64,000 nt of DNA from Candidatus Opimibacter skivensis (GTDB lineage Bacteria > Bacteroidota > Bacteroidia > Chitinophagales > Saprospiraceae): the NCBI GenBank assembly GCA_016721905.1, contig JADKHH010000010.1:62001-126000 (forward strand). The letters are read 5' to 3'. Under the pieces are notes generated by a model. It worked only from the letters and a program-made list of their open reading frames with translations, ran no database searches and was not told where the DNA came from. How positions within the stretch are numbered: position 1 is the stretch's first letter; every line of letters begins with the position of its first letter. Shown here piece after piece: positions 54,523 to 63,643 of this stretch. The position numbers and the translations under genes are program-made.

Positions 54523-55239
54523 GCTGCTATCAGCTGTCAGCTATCAGCTATCAGCTATCAGTATTAGCTACCAGCTTTCAGCTGCCAGCTACCAGGCAGC
54601 TCTGCCGCTGGCTTGGTGTCCTCACCACCAGCGTAGGACCTGCAGCTCTGCTGCTGGTATGTTGTACTCACGACCATCTGAACATCGGCTCCGCCGCTGG
54701 CTTGGTGTCCTCACCACCAACATGGAGGCAGCTGAATGCATTTTAGCTTCCAGCTACGAGCTTCCAGCTTCCAGGCAGCTCTAACGTGTTGCCCCCGCCC
54801 TCCCGCTGCTCTCTAGAGGCGGGATCTTCGCTGCGCTTGGCCTGTGTTGCGCCGCACTCAACCTTTCGCTTGCAAACCCTGGGGAGGCATGATTTCGTTT
54901 CCCGATGTGATGGTAGAGGGCGAAATTTGCCCCCGCCCCCTGTGTTGCGCTGCACTCAACCTTTCGCATGCAAACCCCGGGGAGGCATGATTTGGCTTCC
55001 CGATGAGATGGTAGCGGGCGAAAGTGGCTCTGCCGCTGGCTTGGTGTCCTCACCACCAGCTTAGGGACAGCTGAATGCCATTCAGCTGGATATCCTACTG
55101 GGTATATCAGTGGTTGTTGGTGGGGACACCAACAACGGCAATTACCCACTGATAGCTGATAGCTGACAGCTGACAGCCTTTTGTGATCGACAATTTTAGC
55201 TAATTTCGGATCTTCGTTACGCATAAAACCTCCCTTCCA
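54523..55239. repeat. intergenic block rich in several repeat families
   Basis: After the stop codon come AGCTATCAG words to about 54562, then GCCAGCTACC words; three copies of GCCGCTGGCTTGGTGTCCTC (near 54606, 54693 and 55032); two segments near 54845 and 54945 with GCACTCAACCTTTCGC and CAAACCC-GGGGAGGCATGATTT; GGTTGTTGGTGGGGACACC near 55110; and, read on the minus strand, GCTGTCAGCTATCAGCTATC words near 55141-55176. Long frames crossing the block are repeat-driven and are not called. Confidence 0.65.
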
Positions 55240-56124
55240 TTGAGAAACTTCTGCCTCCTATGCATCATCCTCCTGGCGACCATCCTGACTGTGAATATGG
55301 CTACTTCCCAGACCACCTTTGACCTGCAGGGGCACCGGGGCTGCCGGGGGCTCATGCCGGAGAATACCTTGCCTGGCTTCATCAAGGCCGTGGAGCTGGG
55401 TGTGACAACCCTGGAGATGGATGTGGTGATATCTGCTGACAGCCAGGTTGTGGTGTCTCACGAGCCATGGATGTCGAGTGAGATCTGTACGAAGCCGGGT
55501 GGAATCGTCATCGAAAAAGCGGAGGAGAAAACACTGAACTTGTACAAGATGGACTATCCGCAAATACAAGGGTATGACTGTGGATTGAAGGTGAATCCGA
55601 AGTTTCCGAACCAGCAAAAGATCAATGCAGTGAAACCTACCTTGAAGATGGTTGTGCGGATGATCAGGAGCTTTGCGGAAGACAATAAATATGCACAGCC
55701 GAGGTACAACATTGAGATCAAATCGGATCCTAAAGCCTATAATGAATACCAGCCTGAACCTGCGAAATTTGTTGACCTCGTGGTGACAGAGATCAAGCGG
55801 TTGGGTATAGAAAATATCACAACGATACAATCATTTGATGTCAAGGTGCTGGAAGAGCTAAATAAACGTGAGGGACATAAATATGCGATCGCGTACCTGG
55901 TTGAAAAAGGTAAAAAGTTGAAGAAGAATCTTGACAAACTCACCTTCAAGCCGGACATCTACAGTCCGCTGTATACATTGGTGACGGAGACTACGGTGAC
56001 GGAATGTCATGCGCAGGGCATTAAGATCATCCCGTGGACCATCAACAGTATTGTGGATCTGGATCGGTTGAAAGGATGGGGAGTGGATGGTGGGATTACG
56101 GATTTTCCAGATGTGGTGAGGTAG
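55240..56124 (+). CDS. glycerophosphodiester phosphodiesterase
   Basis: A 294-residue secreted GDPD, cleaving glycerophosphodiesters to glycerol-3-phosphate and an alcohol. Seen: signal peptide ending ATSQ; catalytic HRGCRGLMPENTLPGF (His and Glu), EMDVVISADSQVVVSHEPW (metal Glu-x-Asp and second His), NIEIKSDP, and C-terminal IIPWTINS and DGGITDFPD. The start is TTG at 55240, the only in-frame option after the upstream stop that leaves a complete signal peptide; starting at the ATG 19 codons in would lose it. The domain order matches UgpQ/GlpQ-type enzymes. Confidence 0.9.
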   Translation: MRNFCLLCIILLATILTVNMATSQTTFDLQGHRGCRGLMPENTLPGFIKAVELGVTTLEMDVVISADSQVVVSHEPWMSSEICTKPGGIVIEKAEEKTLNLYKMDYPQIQGYDCGLKVNPKFPNQQKINAVKPTLKMVVRMIRSFAEDNKYAQPRYNIEIKSDPKAYNEYQPEPAKFVDLVVTEIKRLGIENITTIQSFDVKVLEELNKREGHKYAIAYLVEKGKKLKKNLDKLTFKPDIYSPLYTLVTETTVTECHAQGIKIIPWTINSIVDLDRLKGWGVDGGITDFPDVVR

Positions 56125-56353
56125 GCGCTTACCTAACCATTTAACATTTAGAGTTTACCAATTAACACTTACAGTTTACGAGTCGTAAATAATCGTAAGT
56201 AAACGTAATCCGGACAGGATATTTAAAAAACGAATACTTCGACTCCGCTCAGTACAAGCGTTTGGCTATACGCAATGAATATATGGAAAAGCGCGCCATT
56301 AACATATTGATTATCAGAAAATATGCGGTATCTTGAGTTGCGGATATATCCGT
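56125..56353. repeat. AT-rich intergenic region before the cassette-like genes
   Basis: Begins with ACCTAACCATTTAACATTTA and TACCAATTAACACTTACAG words, then a ACTTCGACTCCGCTCAGTAC word, and ends in GGATATATCC just before the GTTAGATG boundary. AT content rises here relative to the GDPD gene. No gene is visible. A degenerate attC partner may lie at about 56297-56360 but the pairing is weak. Confidence 0.45.
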
Positions 56354-56361
56354 GTTAGATG
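56354..56361 (+). other. candidate attC/att core site, cassette 1 left edge
   Basis: GTTAGATG matches the integron core consensus GTTRRRY. Its reverse complement CATCTAAC stands at 57004-57011, right after the stop codon of the gene between them. This is the arrangement expected for an integron gene cassette. Confidence 0.55.
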
Positions 56362-56376
56362 CCATCCCGAGTTAGT

Positions 56377-57000
56377 ATGAAAATTTTATATCAGTTACTA
56401 CTACTAAGCCAATTTACCACAACCTGTTGGGGGCAGATATTAATTAACGGGGAGGAGGGCAATATAATTTATGCTCCACTCGGCAACTCAATTGACCTAC
56501 AGCTCTTTGATAACTGCTATGAGTTAAAAGTTGAAATTGAAGGGCAAAATGAAAAATTATCTATGACAAATTGCACTTTCAAAATCAATTCTCTTGTCAA
56601 AGATACAGCTCGCTTGCTTGTATTCCATAATGGGAAAGTAGTTCAGGAAAAAACTCTAATTGAAGTAGATGTTAAAGCACGCCCATATATAAGTGTCGAT
56701 AACCAGTTAATAGCGGATAATAAAATTTCACTTGAGCAATTTTACAAAATTGATGGGCTTGAAATTTACTATAATTGCCCATTTTTGAAAGCACAGATTA
56801 GAGAATACACCTTGTTTGTGGAAGATGAAAATTTAGGTAAAGTGGCTATAAATAACCAAGGAAATAAACTAAATCGAACTGCTTTAGAGCTACTTTCAAC
56901 TCTAAAGAAACCCTTAAGTATTTATTTTGAAGACATAAGATATACCCCCAAATTTGAACATGATTGGGTACACGATTTAAGTATATCCATAGAAAAGTGA
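56377..57000 (+). CDS. AT-rich secreted protein of unknown function, cassette-like gene 1
   Basis: A 207-residue protein with signal peptide MKILYQLLLLSQFTTTCWGQ; no family recognised. The mature part is beta-rich (VEIEGQNEKLSMTNCTFKI, RLLVFHNGKVVQEKTLIEVDV, SIYFEDIRYTPKFEHDWVHDL) and has four cysteines besides the signal peptide one. The frame opens at 56359 but the ATG at 56377 gives the complete signal peptide. The gene is clearly more AT-rich than its neighbours. It sits 16 bases inside the left core site and ends 4 bases before the reverse-complement copy, i.e. it fills an integron-type cassette. Confidence 0.7.
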   Translation: MKILYQLLLLSQFTTTCWGQILINGEEGNIIYAPLGNSIDLQLFDNCYELKVEIEGQNEKLSMTNCTFKINSLVKDTARLLVFHNGKVVQEKTLIEVDVKARPYISVDNQLIADNKISLEQFYKIDGLEIYYNCPFLKAQIREYTLFVEDENLGKVAINNQGNKLNRTALELLSTLKKPLSIYFEDIRYTPKFEHDWVHDLSISIEK

Positions 57001-57004
57001 GGTC

Positions 57005-57131
57005 ATCTAACATCGGATGCTCATAAGCAGGGCTATCCACATTGAGAATGAAAATGTAAATTTGGACAAAGGAGCCCCGGAGACAGCCTCAAATCAGTCG
57101 GCCTGCCTACGAGCATCCTTAAGCGTTAGCT
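57005..57131 (+). other. candidate integron attC recombination site 1
   Basis: From R-box ATCTAAC (57005-57011, RYYYAAC) to GTTAGCT (57125-57131, close to GTTRRRY). Inner arms GGATGCTC (57015-57022) and GAGCATCC (57111-57118) pair perfectly, GCAGG (57027-57031) pairs with CCTGC (57102-57106), and CTAAC pairs with GTTAG. Unequal spacers (3 and 6 bases) separate R and L boxes, as in real attC sites. About 70 bases of variable loop lie between. Length 127 is within the attC range. Confidence 0.6.
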
Positions 57132-57149
57132 CACATTAAATTGAAGAAA

Positions 57150-58028
57150 ATGAAATTACGAGTAATTCTATTCCTTTTAGCTTCGACTTACGGATATTTA
57201 TTTTCTCAAGAATTTCAAACAACATTTTATCTAGTCAATGATCATGGTTCGAAAGACAGTGTTACAATAGGATATGATCCTGCTGCTGCTGATGGAATTG
57301 ATCCTGCTTTTGGCGAAGTAGATCTCTCAGATTTATTAATGGAAAATTTCGAATTACGGACAGGACAGGTAAACAATGAGCAATTAATCTACTTTGATGA
57401 TCTCGAACATCCCTCGCTAGATACTCTTTCTCAATATTTGGGTAAAAGAGAGATTATTCCCAAGAATTGTTTGTCCCATATACCTGTTTCAAATCAAGCA
57501 GGATTCCTTGCTACAATAAACTTGTTTATTAAAACTGAATCATATCCAGTAAGTGTAAAATGGAACAAAGAAGCGTTTAATAATGCTTGCCTTAGTATGT
57601 CTTTTATCACGGATTGGCCAATTGCTACCTGGTGGGACATTCCATGTTGTAACCCTCTTGATTTTGGGGAAGTGCTCTTAGAAGAAAAGGATAGTATTAC
57701 ATTATATTATCATTCTGGCATTAATCTTACAGATCAACAAGGAGATACGATTACAATGTTAACAATTTTATTAAATGATGAATTTGGCACAGCAACTAAT
57801 GATCTACAGAAATCTAATGGTCCAAAAATATTTCCGAATCCCTCAAATGGCTCCTTTTCAATTCCAGACGATTGGCGACTGTTAAAGCTATCTAACTCAA
57901 TGGGTTCGAGAGTAGATTACACAATAGATGACTTTACTATTCATACTAGTTTTACGGGTATTATATTTATTACACTAAGAAAGAAAAGTGAAATATTGGT
58001 ACTAAAGCATGTAAATAACGTGAGATAA
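57150..58028 (+). CDS. AT-rich secreted protein with divergent T9SS-like tail, cassette-like gene 2
   Basis: A 292-residue exported protein starting MKLRVILFLLASTYGYLFSQ. The body (FYLVNDHGSKDSVTIGYDPAAADGIDPAFGEVDL, LFIKTESYPVSVKWNKEAFNN, DSITLYYHSGINL) resembles the generic beta-domain found in many Bacteroidota T9SS substrates. From about residue 228 there is a divergent T9SS type A-like tail (IFPNPSNGSFSIPDDW ... FTGIIFITL ... EILVLKHVNN). A TTG at 57141 is an alternative start three codons upstream. The stop codon TAA (58026-58028) lies inside the presumed R-box GTGAGATAAC of the next attC site. Function unknown; it is AT-rich like gene 1. Confidence 0.7.
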   Translation: MKLRVILFLLASTYGYLFSQEFQTTFYLVNDHGSKDSVTIGYDPAAADGIDPAFGEVDLSDLLMENFELRTGQVNNEQLIYFDDLEHPSLDTLSQYLGKREIIPKNCLSHIPVSNQAGFLATINLFIKTESYPVSVKWNKEAFNNACLSMSFITDWPIATWWDIPCCNPLDFGEVLLEEKDSITLYYHSGINLTDQQGDTITMLTILLNDEFGTATNDLQKSNGPKIFPNPSNGSFSIPDDWRLLKLSNSMGSRVDYTIDDFTIHTSFTGIIFITLRKKSEILVLKHVNNVR

Positions 58029-58136
58029 CACCGTCTACCCACCAGCAGAGACAACTGCATAAGAAATGAAATCCTTATATTTGAAGAGAGGTGCCAAAGC
58101 ACAGATACTGCTCACGAGTCCCGCTTACGGTTAGTC
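58020..58136 (+). other. candidate integron attC recombination site 2
   Basis: GTGAGATAAC (58020-58029) is the reverse complement of the cassette 2 left edge GTTAGCTCAC (57125-57134) at 9 of 10 positions. The site ends in GGTTAGTC (58129-58136). Inner AGCAG (58044-58048) can pair with CTGCT (58108-58112), but the remaining pairing is weaker than in site 1, so it is less certain. Confidence 0.45.
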
Positions 58137-58204
58137 AGGGTCGTTTTCTTCAAACGTATAGACACGATCGACAAATAAACAGACAATACCATTAACTACC
58201 AACA

Positions 58205-58684
58205 ATGAAGAATCCCATCTTAATAACCTTGACACTTGTGATAACTTTTTGTCTTGGTTTCGCTTTTAAGACCATCACGACTGCAACAACAAATAGTCAT
58301 ACTGCAATGAAAAGAGTCACCGGCATTGGGGGCGTTTTCTTTAAAAGCAAAGACCCGAAAAAAATTACGGAATGGTATGAAAAGCATCTGGGCCTGGACG
58401 CAAATCCGTATGGCGCGACTTTTGAATGGTATGAAAGCTCGGACAGTGCGCATAAAGCACAGACCCAGTGGACTCCTTTCCCAGAGACGACAAAATATTT
58501 TGAGCCTTCCCAGCAAGACTTTATGATCAACTACCGGGTTGAAAACCTAGATGCTCTAGTCGCAGAATTAATAAAAGAAGGCGTAACTATTGTGGACAAT
58601 ATTGAATCGACCGATTATGGCAAGTTTGTTCATATCCTTGACGGAGAAGGCCACAAAGTTCAACTTTGGGAAGCAATTGATTGA
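58205..58684 (+). CDS. exported VOC-family (glyoxalase-like) protein
   Basis: A 159-residue protein with an N-terminal signal or anchor segment (PILITLTLVITFCLGFAF) followed by one glyoxalase/bleomycin-resistance (VOC) domain from about residue 35: KRVTGIGGVFFKSKDPKKITEWYEKHLGL, QQDFMINYRVENLDALVAELIKEGV, KFVHILDGEGHKVQLWEA. The C-terminal Glu of EGHKVQLWE is a usual metal ligand. The substrate is unknown. It directly follows the second attC-like site on the same strand; no matching reverse-complement edge was found at its 3' end, so it is not called a cassette. Confidence 0.85.
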   Translation: MKNPILITLTLVITFCLGFAFKTITTATTNSHTAMKRVTGIGGVFFKSKDPKKITEWYEKHLGLDANPYGATFEWYESSDSAHKAQTQWTPFPETTKYFEPSQQDFMINYRVENLDALVAELIKEGVTIVDNIESTDYGKFVHILDGEGHKVQLWEAID

Positions 58685-59079
58685 TGTTCATCGTCAAGAC
58701 AAAGTATATAGCACAGATCAGGGAATCCATCAATTATGACCAGGCACTGATTGAACCAATCAAGGAATAGAATGTCCGCAGCTAACAGGAGCTGCAAAAA
58801 TTGGTTATGTCGCCCCCTTCCATTAGATTTTTGGCAGCTCAAAAGCTGATGCCCTGCTTTTACCTTTGCGGTAAAACCCGACAACTTCTTATAGCCGCAA
58901 AGTGTTCTGCCAATGCTTATTCAATATCAACTAAAAGTTCTTTTAAATATTTTGAACTAAAGATGAGTTTAAAATATTTTGATTCATTTCTCCTCAACAA
59001 ATGATCTTAATGAAAAGTAGTTTCAATTCCGTAAAGTTGTTATTCCTCTCGATGAGACCCTAAACTGTTTGCCTCCATT
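58685..59079. other. non-coding stretch between the VOC gene and AraC locus
   Basis: About 395 bases without a credible gene. It contains a short dyad AGCTAACAGGAGCT near 58780 and a repeated AT-rich word TTTAAATATTTTGA / TTTAAAATATTTTGA near 58942-58980, which might be an operator or remnant. Frames crossing it lack protein-like features. Confidence 0.4.
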
Positions 59080-59917
59080 TTAGACAAAGCCCGAACTGAA
59101 TTGACTTGGGGTAACACCTTTCTTTTTTAGAAACACCCGGTTAAAATAAGAGAGGCTTTCGAAACCGGTTGCATGCGCAATCTCGTTTATGGGTTTATCG
59201 GTCTCGGCTAATAAGTGGCAGGCTTTACTAATGCGAATGTCATTTACATAGTCCGAAAAGGTTTTGCCGGTAGCGCGCTTAAAAACTTACTGAATGCACT
59301 TCTTGAAAGATGAATTAAGCCTGCGACTTGTTCAAGGCTCAACGGTTCATCAGCATGCTTCTGAATATATTGACACACCTTATTAATCCGGCTTTCGGTC
59401 TTTTCGCCATTTACAAGCTGAAAGTATTCGGAGGATACTTTCTTGTAACGCAAGACTGCCAGTTGATTCAAGATGGCTAGCAATGCCATCACCCTTTCAA
59501 CTCCCGAAAGGGCCGGAAGTTTTCCAGCTCATCGTACACAGCGTGAGCATCATGAAAGAACAACCCGCGATCCGCAGCAGCCAGCATCGTTTTCATGCGC
59601 TTAAATTCCTCCAGGCCGGTAAATCGTTCGATGAAGTCTGCCGGGAATTGTACGACAATCGCAGATACCCTTTTATTTTTAATTGGTTCGCTCGTCCAGG
59701 TGTGGGGAAGCTCACGGCCCAGCAGCACGAGGTCACCAGCTTCGTAGTTGTCATACGAGTCACCCACAAGTCGTTTACCGTTTCCATGGGTAATCAGCGT
59801 TAGTTCGTACTCGGGATGGTAATGCCATTTGAATTCGAAATAAGGTACGGTAAGGGCATATGCCAGAAACGACTCAGTTCCTTTTTTACTGGATATATGC
59901 TCAAACTGTGCCTTCAT
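59080..59917 (-). pseudogene. AraC-family regulator with cupin sensor, two frameshifts
   Basis: An AraC-type regulator, broken twice. Piece 1 (59917-59489): cupin-like sensor FEFKWHYHPEYELTLITHGNGKRLVGDS. Piece 2 (59492 to about 59285): VMALLAILNQLA, KVCQYIQKHADEPLSLEQVAGLIHLSRSAFSKF, the first HTH. Piece 3 (to 59080): KRATGKTFSDYVNDIRISKACHLL, EIAHATGFESLSYFNRVFLKKKGVTPSQF, the second HTH. Adding one G in GGG near 59490 and one T in TTTTT near 59285 restores one frame of 840 bases (279 residues). It diverges from the PhyH gene and probably regulated the downstream carbohydrate locus. Confidence 0.82.
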
Positions 59918-60043
59918 TAGAACAATTATACTGCAAAATATGATACAAAGTGATTTCTAATGTCAATATAGTATTAGTTTTTGATTGTCTAGTGCAAATG
60001 ACCTTGTTCAGCAATCCGTAGTTTTGATCATTAATTACATCAT

Positions 60044-60861
60044 ATGGCTATACCACTTTCCGTCCGCGAGTTGCTCGAAAAGCCCTTTTGAGCTTTCGCA
60101 AGATCAAATCGATTTCTATCAGGCAAACCGCTACATTAAACTAAGGCAGGTGCTGGATCAGGAAACAACCGAATACGTTAACCAGGTTATTTCTGACCAG
60201 GTTGCGGTCATGAACCATGTGAAAACAAAAGTTGATGAGCGCGACACCTATGGAAAAGCATTTCTTCAACTGTTTAACCTGTGGCGTGAAAACGAGGAAG
60301 TGAAACAATTTGTATTCAGTAAACGGCTGGCAAAAATTGCGGCTGACCTGATGCAGGTAGAGGGTGTTCGGCTGTACCACGATCAGGCCTTGTTTAAAGA
60401 AGGTGGAGGAGGCATTACGCCCTGGCATGCCGATCAATACTATTGGCCGCTGGAAACTGACAAAACAGTAACGGCGTGGATTCCATTACAGAAAACCCCG
60501 CTTGAAATGGGGCCGCTTGAATTCAGCGCAGGCAGTCATCAAATTGTAGAAGGCAGGGAACTGGAGATAGGTGATGAAAGCGAAACCATCATTCAGCAGC
60601 GATTGCGGGTAACCGATTTTAAACATGTTATTGAAGCGTTTGATCTCGGAGAGGTGAGTTTTCATTCCGGCTGGGTATTTCATCGCGCGGGTGCCAATAC
60701 TACGGATAAGATGCGCAAGGTCATGACGGTGATTTACATGGATCGCCATATGCGATTGAAGCAACCGGAAAATAATAACCAGATTAACGACTGGAACACC
60801 TGGTGCCGGGGCCGAGGTAGGTGAAGTGATCAACTCGCCTATCAATCCCATATTGTATTGA
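60044..60861 (+). CDS. phytanoyl-CoA dioxygenase family protein, frameshifted at both ends
   Basis: A PhyH-type Fe(II)/2-oxoglutarate dioxygenase. Seen: FELSQDQIDFYQANRYIKLRQVL near the N-terminus, KEGGGGITPWHADQYYWPL (His-x-Asp iron ligands), TVTAWIPLQKTPLEMGPLEFSAGSHQ, and GWVFHRAGANTTDKMRKVMTVIYMD (distal His and 2OG Arg). The natural start appears to be MAIPLSVRELLEKP at 60044, one T in excess at about 60089 separating it from the rest. Near 60808 two bases seem missing; restoring them extends the product to stop at 60861 (VINSPINPILY). The central frame runs 59985-60824. Reaction: oxidation of an unknown organic substrate. Confidence 0.83.
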
Positions 60862-61690
60862 TGGAAACCGCTACGCATGTTCCTATTGGGGCAGGAAGGC
60901 GTAAGCCCTTCATTGTTCCTCTCGTGTTTTCGAAGCAGGGTTCGATGGTGTAGAAATCAATTTTCCGTCCGATGAAAAGTTCGTTACGGATTTTCAGTCC
61001 ACCCTTGATGCACTCCGGTCGAGTCATCATGACGTTGTATTCATTGCACAACAGGTGCTGGAGCAGGCCAACGAGTCGATTGATGAATATTTGTGGCGGA
61101 TGAAGAAACGGCTCGCGTACCTCGTTGCGCTAAAGCCCGATTTCATCAATAGTCATACAGGCAAGGATTACTTTTCATATGATGATAACTGCCGGGCCAT
61201 TGAAGTGGCTGAATCACTCGCACTAAGCTCTGGTGTTCCTATCTATCATGAGACGCATCGGGGTAGGTTTACGTTTCACGCAGCTTCGCTATTGGCCTAC
61301 CTCGATCGGTTTCCCAACCTTAAACTCACAGGCGATTTCTCGCATTGGTGCACTGTATCCGAGAGTCTACTGCAGGATCAGGAAGATGCTTTGACAAGAA
61401 TCATTCCGCATGTGCGCCACATCCACGCGCGTGTCGGTTACGAACATTCGCCACAGGTAAACGATCCGTTTGCACCTGAATGGAAGGAACACATGGATGC
61501 GTATGTATCGTGGTGGAGGCAGATTCTTATAACCCGGGCACAGTCAGGCGATTCAGTGATGACCGTTACCCCTGAATTCGGGCCGGTGCCTTATATGCCA
61601 ACGATACCCTATTCACAAAAACCGTTAGCCGATCAATGGCTGACAAACGTGCACATGAAAAACTATCTCCAACAAAATCTTCAAGTGTAA
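60861..61690 (+). pseudogene. sugar phosphate isomerase/epimerase, N-terminal frameshifts
   Basis: A TIM-barrel sugar isomerase/epimerase (AP endonuclease 2-type fold). N-terminal residues are readable in separate frames: MFLLGQEGVSPSLFLSCFR (from 60877), then AGFDGVEINFPSDEKFVTDFQSTLDALRSS before the frame joins the main part. The latter holds LKPDFINSHTGKDYFSYDDN, VPIYHETHRGRFTF, LTGDFSHWC, IPHVRHIHARVGYEHSPQV, MTVTPEFGP, with the expected metal-ligand set. Two bases near 60940 seem to be missing. The start codon region overlaps the PhyH stop. It is followed 12 bases on by the GH127 gene. Confidence 0.8.
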
Positions 61691-61701
61691 ACTGCTACCT
61701 G

Positions 61702-63643
61702 ATGAAACCTATGTGCTTTGGTATTGCTTTGTTGTTCCTGTTAAGTTGTAGCCGCCAGCCGGAGCCTGCATCACCATTTGCATTGGTCAGGCCGGTTCCG
61801 GAAGCCTATCAGTTGGTTTCAATACGGGAAGTAAAACCGGAAGGTTGGATCAAGGATCAGATTCAAGGTAACCTCGATGGATTTGTCGGGCGCCTGGATA
61901 CACTTGTGCCGATGCTTACGATGGACGACAAAATCTATGGGGAGAACCGGTTATGCAAAAACATTAAAAGCAAAGATGTGGGTGCCTTGGGTGAAGAGGG
62001 CGACTGGCAGGTTCAGTTTTTATGGTGGAACAGCGAAACACAAAGTAACTGGCGCGATGGTTACCTCCGGAGTGCTATTCTGGTGAAAGATCAGCACCAT
62101 CTTGAAAACTGAAGGCCTATGTGGGATTATATCCTTTCCACCCAGGATGAAGACGGATACCTGGGAATTTATGATAAGGACCTTCGTTACAAATTCGATA
62201 ACGAGAATGGAGAACTTTGGGCCAAGGCCACCTTGCTTCGTGGCTTGCTGGCGTGGTACGAATACTCAGGCGATCAAAACGTATTGACGGCCATTGAGCG
62301 CGCTGCGCAAAACGTGATTGACAACTACCCGGTGGATAATTCGCATCCGTTCTATTCAAAACAGCCCAACGTTGGCGGAACATCTCATGGTTTAGCCATC
62401 ACCGATGTGTTTGGGGCGTTGTACCGCATCACCGGCAATGCTGCGTACCGGGACTATTGTTTGTTCCTGTACAAAGATTTTTCAGAGAATGAACTCAATG
62501 AATCCGCCCAGTATAAGAAACTCATCAATGATACGCTGCTGTTAAGTACACATGGAGTTCATGTCTATGAGCATCTGAGAAGCCTGACTGCAGCCTACTA
62601 TGCTTCCGGTAACCCGGAATTAAAGCATGCACTCGATCAATTTCTGGAAAAGATTACCATGGAGACCACAGCTTCGGGCGCGGGCGTAGGCGATGAATGG
62701 ATTGGCGGACGAAAAGCAGATGCTACCTCGCGTGGTTATGAGTATTGTTCCCTGCACGAATTGATGCACAGTTATCTGGAACTCATGTGCAAGTCCGGCA
62801 ATAAACCATTGGCCGACAAGGCCGAAAAGATTTTCTAAATGCTGCGCAAGGCTCACGACATCCCACGCAACGGTGCATTGCTTACCTGAAGTCGGATAAC
62901 TCCTATGCCATGACAGGGGGATTGAATGGGGACACCTCAGATAAAAATCAAACCAGGTATACATATTCACCGGTGCACCAGGAGGCAGCGGTTTGTTGTG
63001 TGCCGATGGCGGGTCGCATTGCGCCTTACTATGTTCAATATATGTGGCTCAAAGGCGATCGGTCGCTGGTGGCTTCGGTATTGGGCCCAAGCCGTATTGA
63101 AACTACCGTAGAGGGTAAACCGGTTGTTGTAGACGAGCAAACAAATTATCCGTTTGAGAATACATTCCGGTTTGTGGTTACGGCAGACTCCCGGTTTGCA
63201 CTGAAGATTCGTAAGCCAGATTGGGTTAAGAAGTTTACAGTATCTGAATCCTATCGGGAAGCGGATGGATTTATTGTGATTGATAAAACATGGAAGGGTA
63301 CAGAAAATGTGGATTGAATTTTAATGCTGAAGTTTTACCTCAAACCGATATCAACGGCGAGACATATTTTACCTGGGGTGCGCTGGTGTTGGCGACACCG
63401 ATTGAAAGCGTGGAGGAGAAAACGAAGTCATGGCCGGTGCCCGGGTTTTACAACTTGAAATATGCTCCTGGAAAACTTACGATATTTGAATATGCGGGTA
63501 AGCCTATAACCGCCAATGAACACGAACTTTCTTTCTTAACGGAGCTTTATAATCCGGATAAGCAGGTGGTTGAGCCTGTAGTATTGGTGCCGATGGCAGG
63601 GACTATTTTAAGGCAGGTTACATTTAAGACTTTCGCAAACTAA
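61702..63643 (+). pseudogene. GH127-type beta-L-arabinofuranosidase lipoprotein, frameshifted
   Basis: A DUF1680/GH127-type glycosidase (beta-L-arabinofuranosidase clade). Start MKPMCFGIALLFLLSC (lipid Cys16). Pieces: 61702-62112 (VSIREVKPEGWIKDQIQGNLDG, WWNSETQSNWRDGY), 62119-62838 (GELWAKATLLRGLLAWYEYS, GTSHGLAITDVFGALYRITG, GYEYCSLHELMHSYLEL), 62910-63317 (AVCCVPMAGRIAPYYVQYMW), 63290-63643 (VVLVPMAGTILRQVTF). An in-frame TGA at 62110 is explained by two compensating indels around it; the other breaks are one lost T each (near 62836 and 63315). The GH127 zinc/nucleophile set Glu-x-Cys (EYC) and Cys-Cys are retained. Adding five bases gives 649 codons. Confidence 0.85.

Noticed and set aside
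54743..55224. Frames between the large T9SS gene and the GDPD gene
   Set aside because: They cross several repeat families and repeat the same peptide in different frames.
58205..58684. VOC gene as a third integron cassette
   Set aside because: The expected reverse complement of its left edge (GACTAAC) was not found downstream of the stop; only weak similarity at 58780.
58801..59004. 67-residue plus-strand frame before the AraC gene
   Set aside because: Composition and lack of similarity suggest chance; the AT-rich repeated word in it looks like an operator or remnant.
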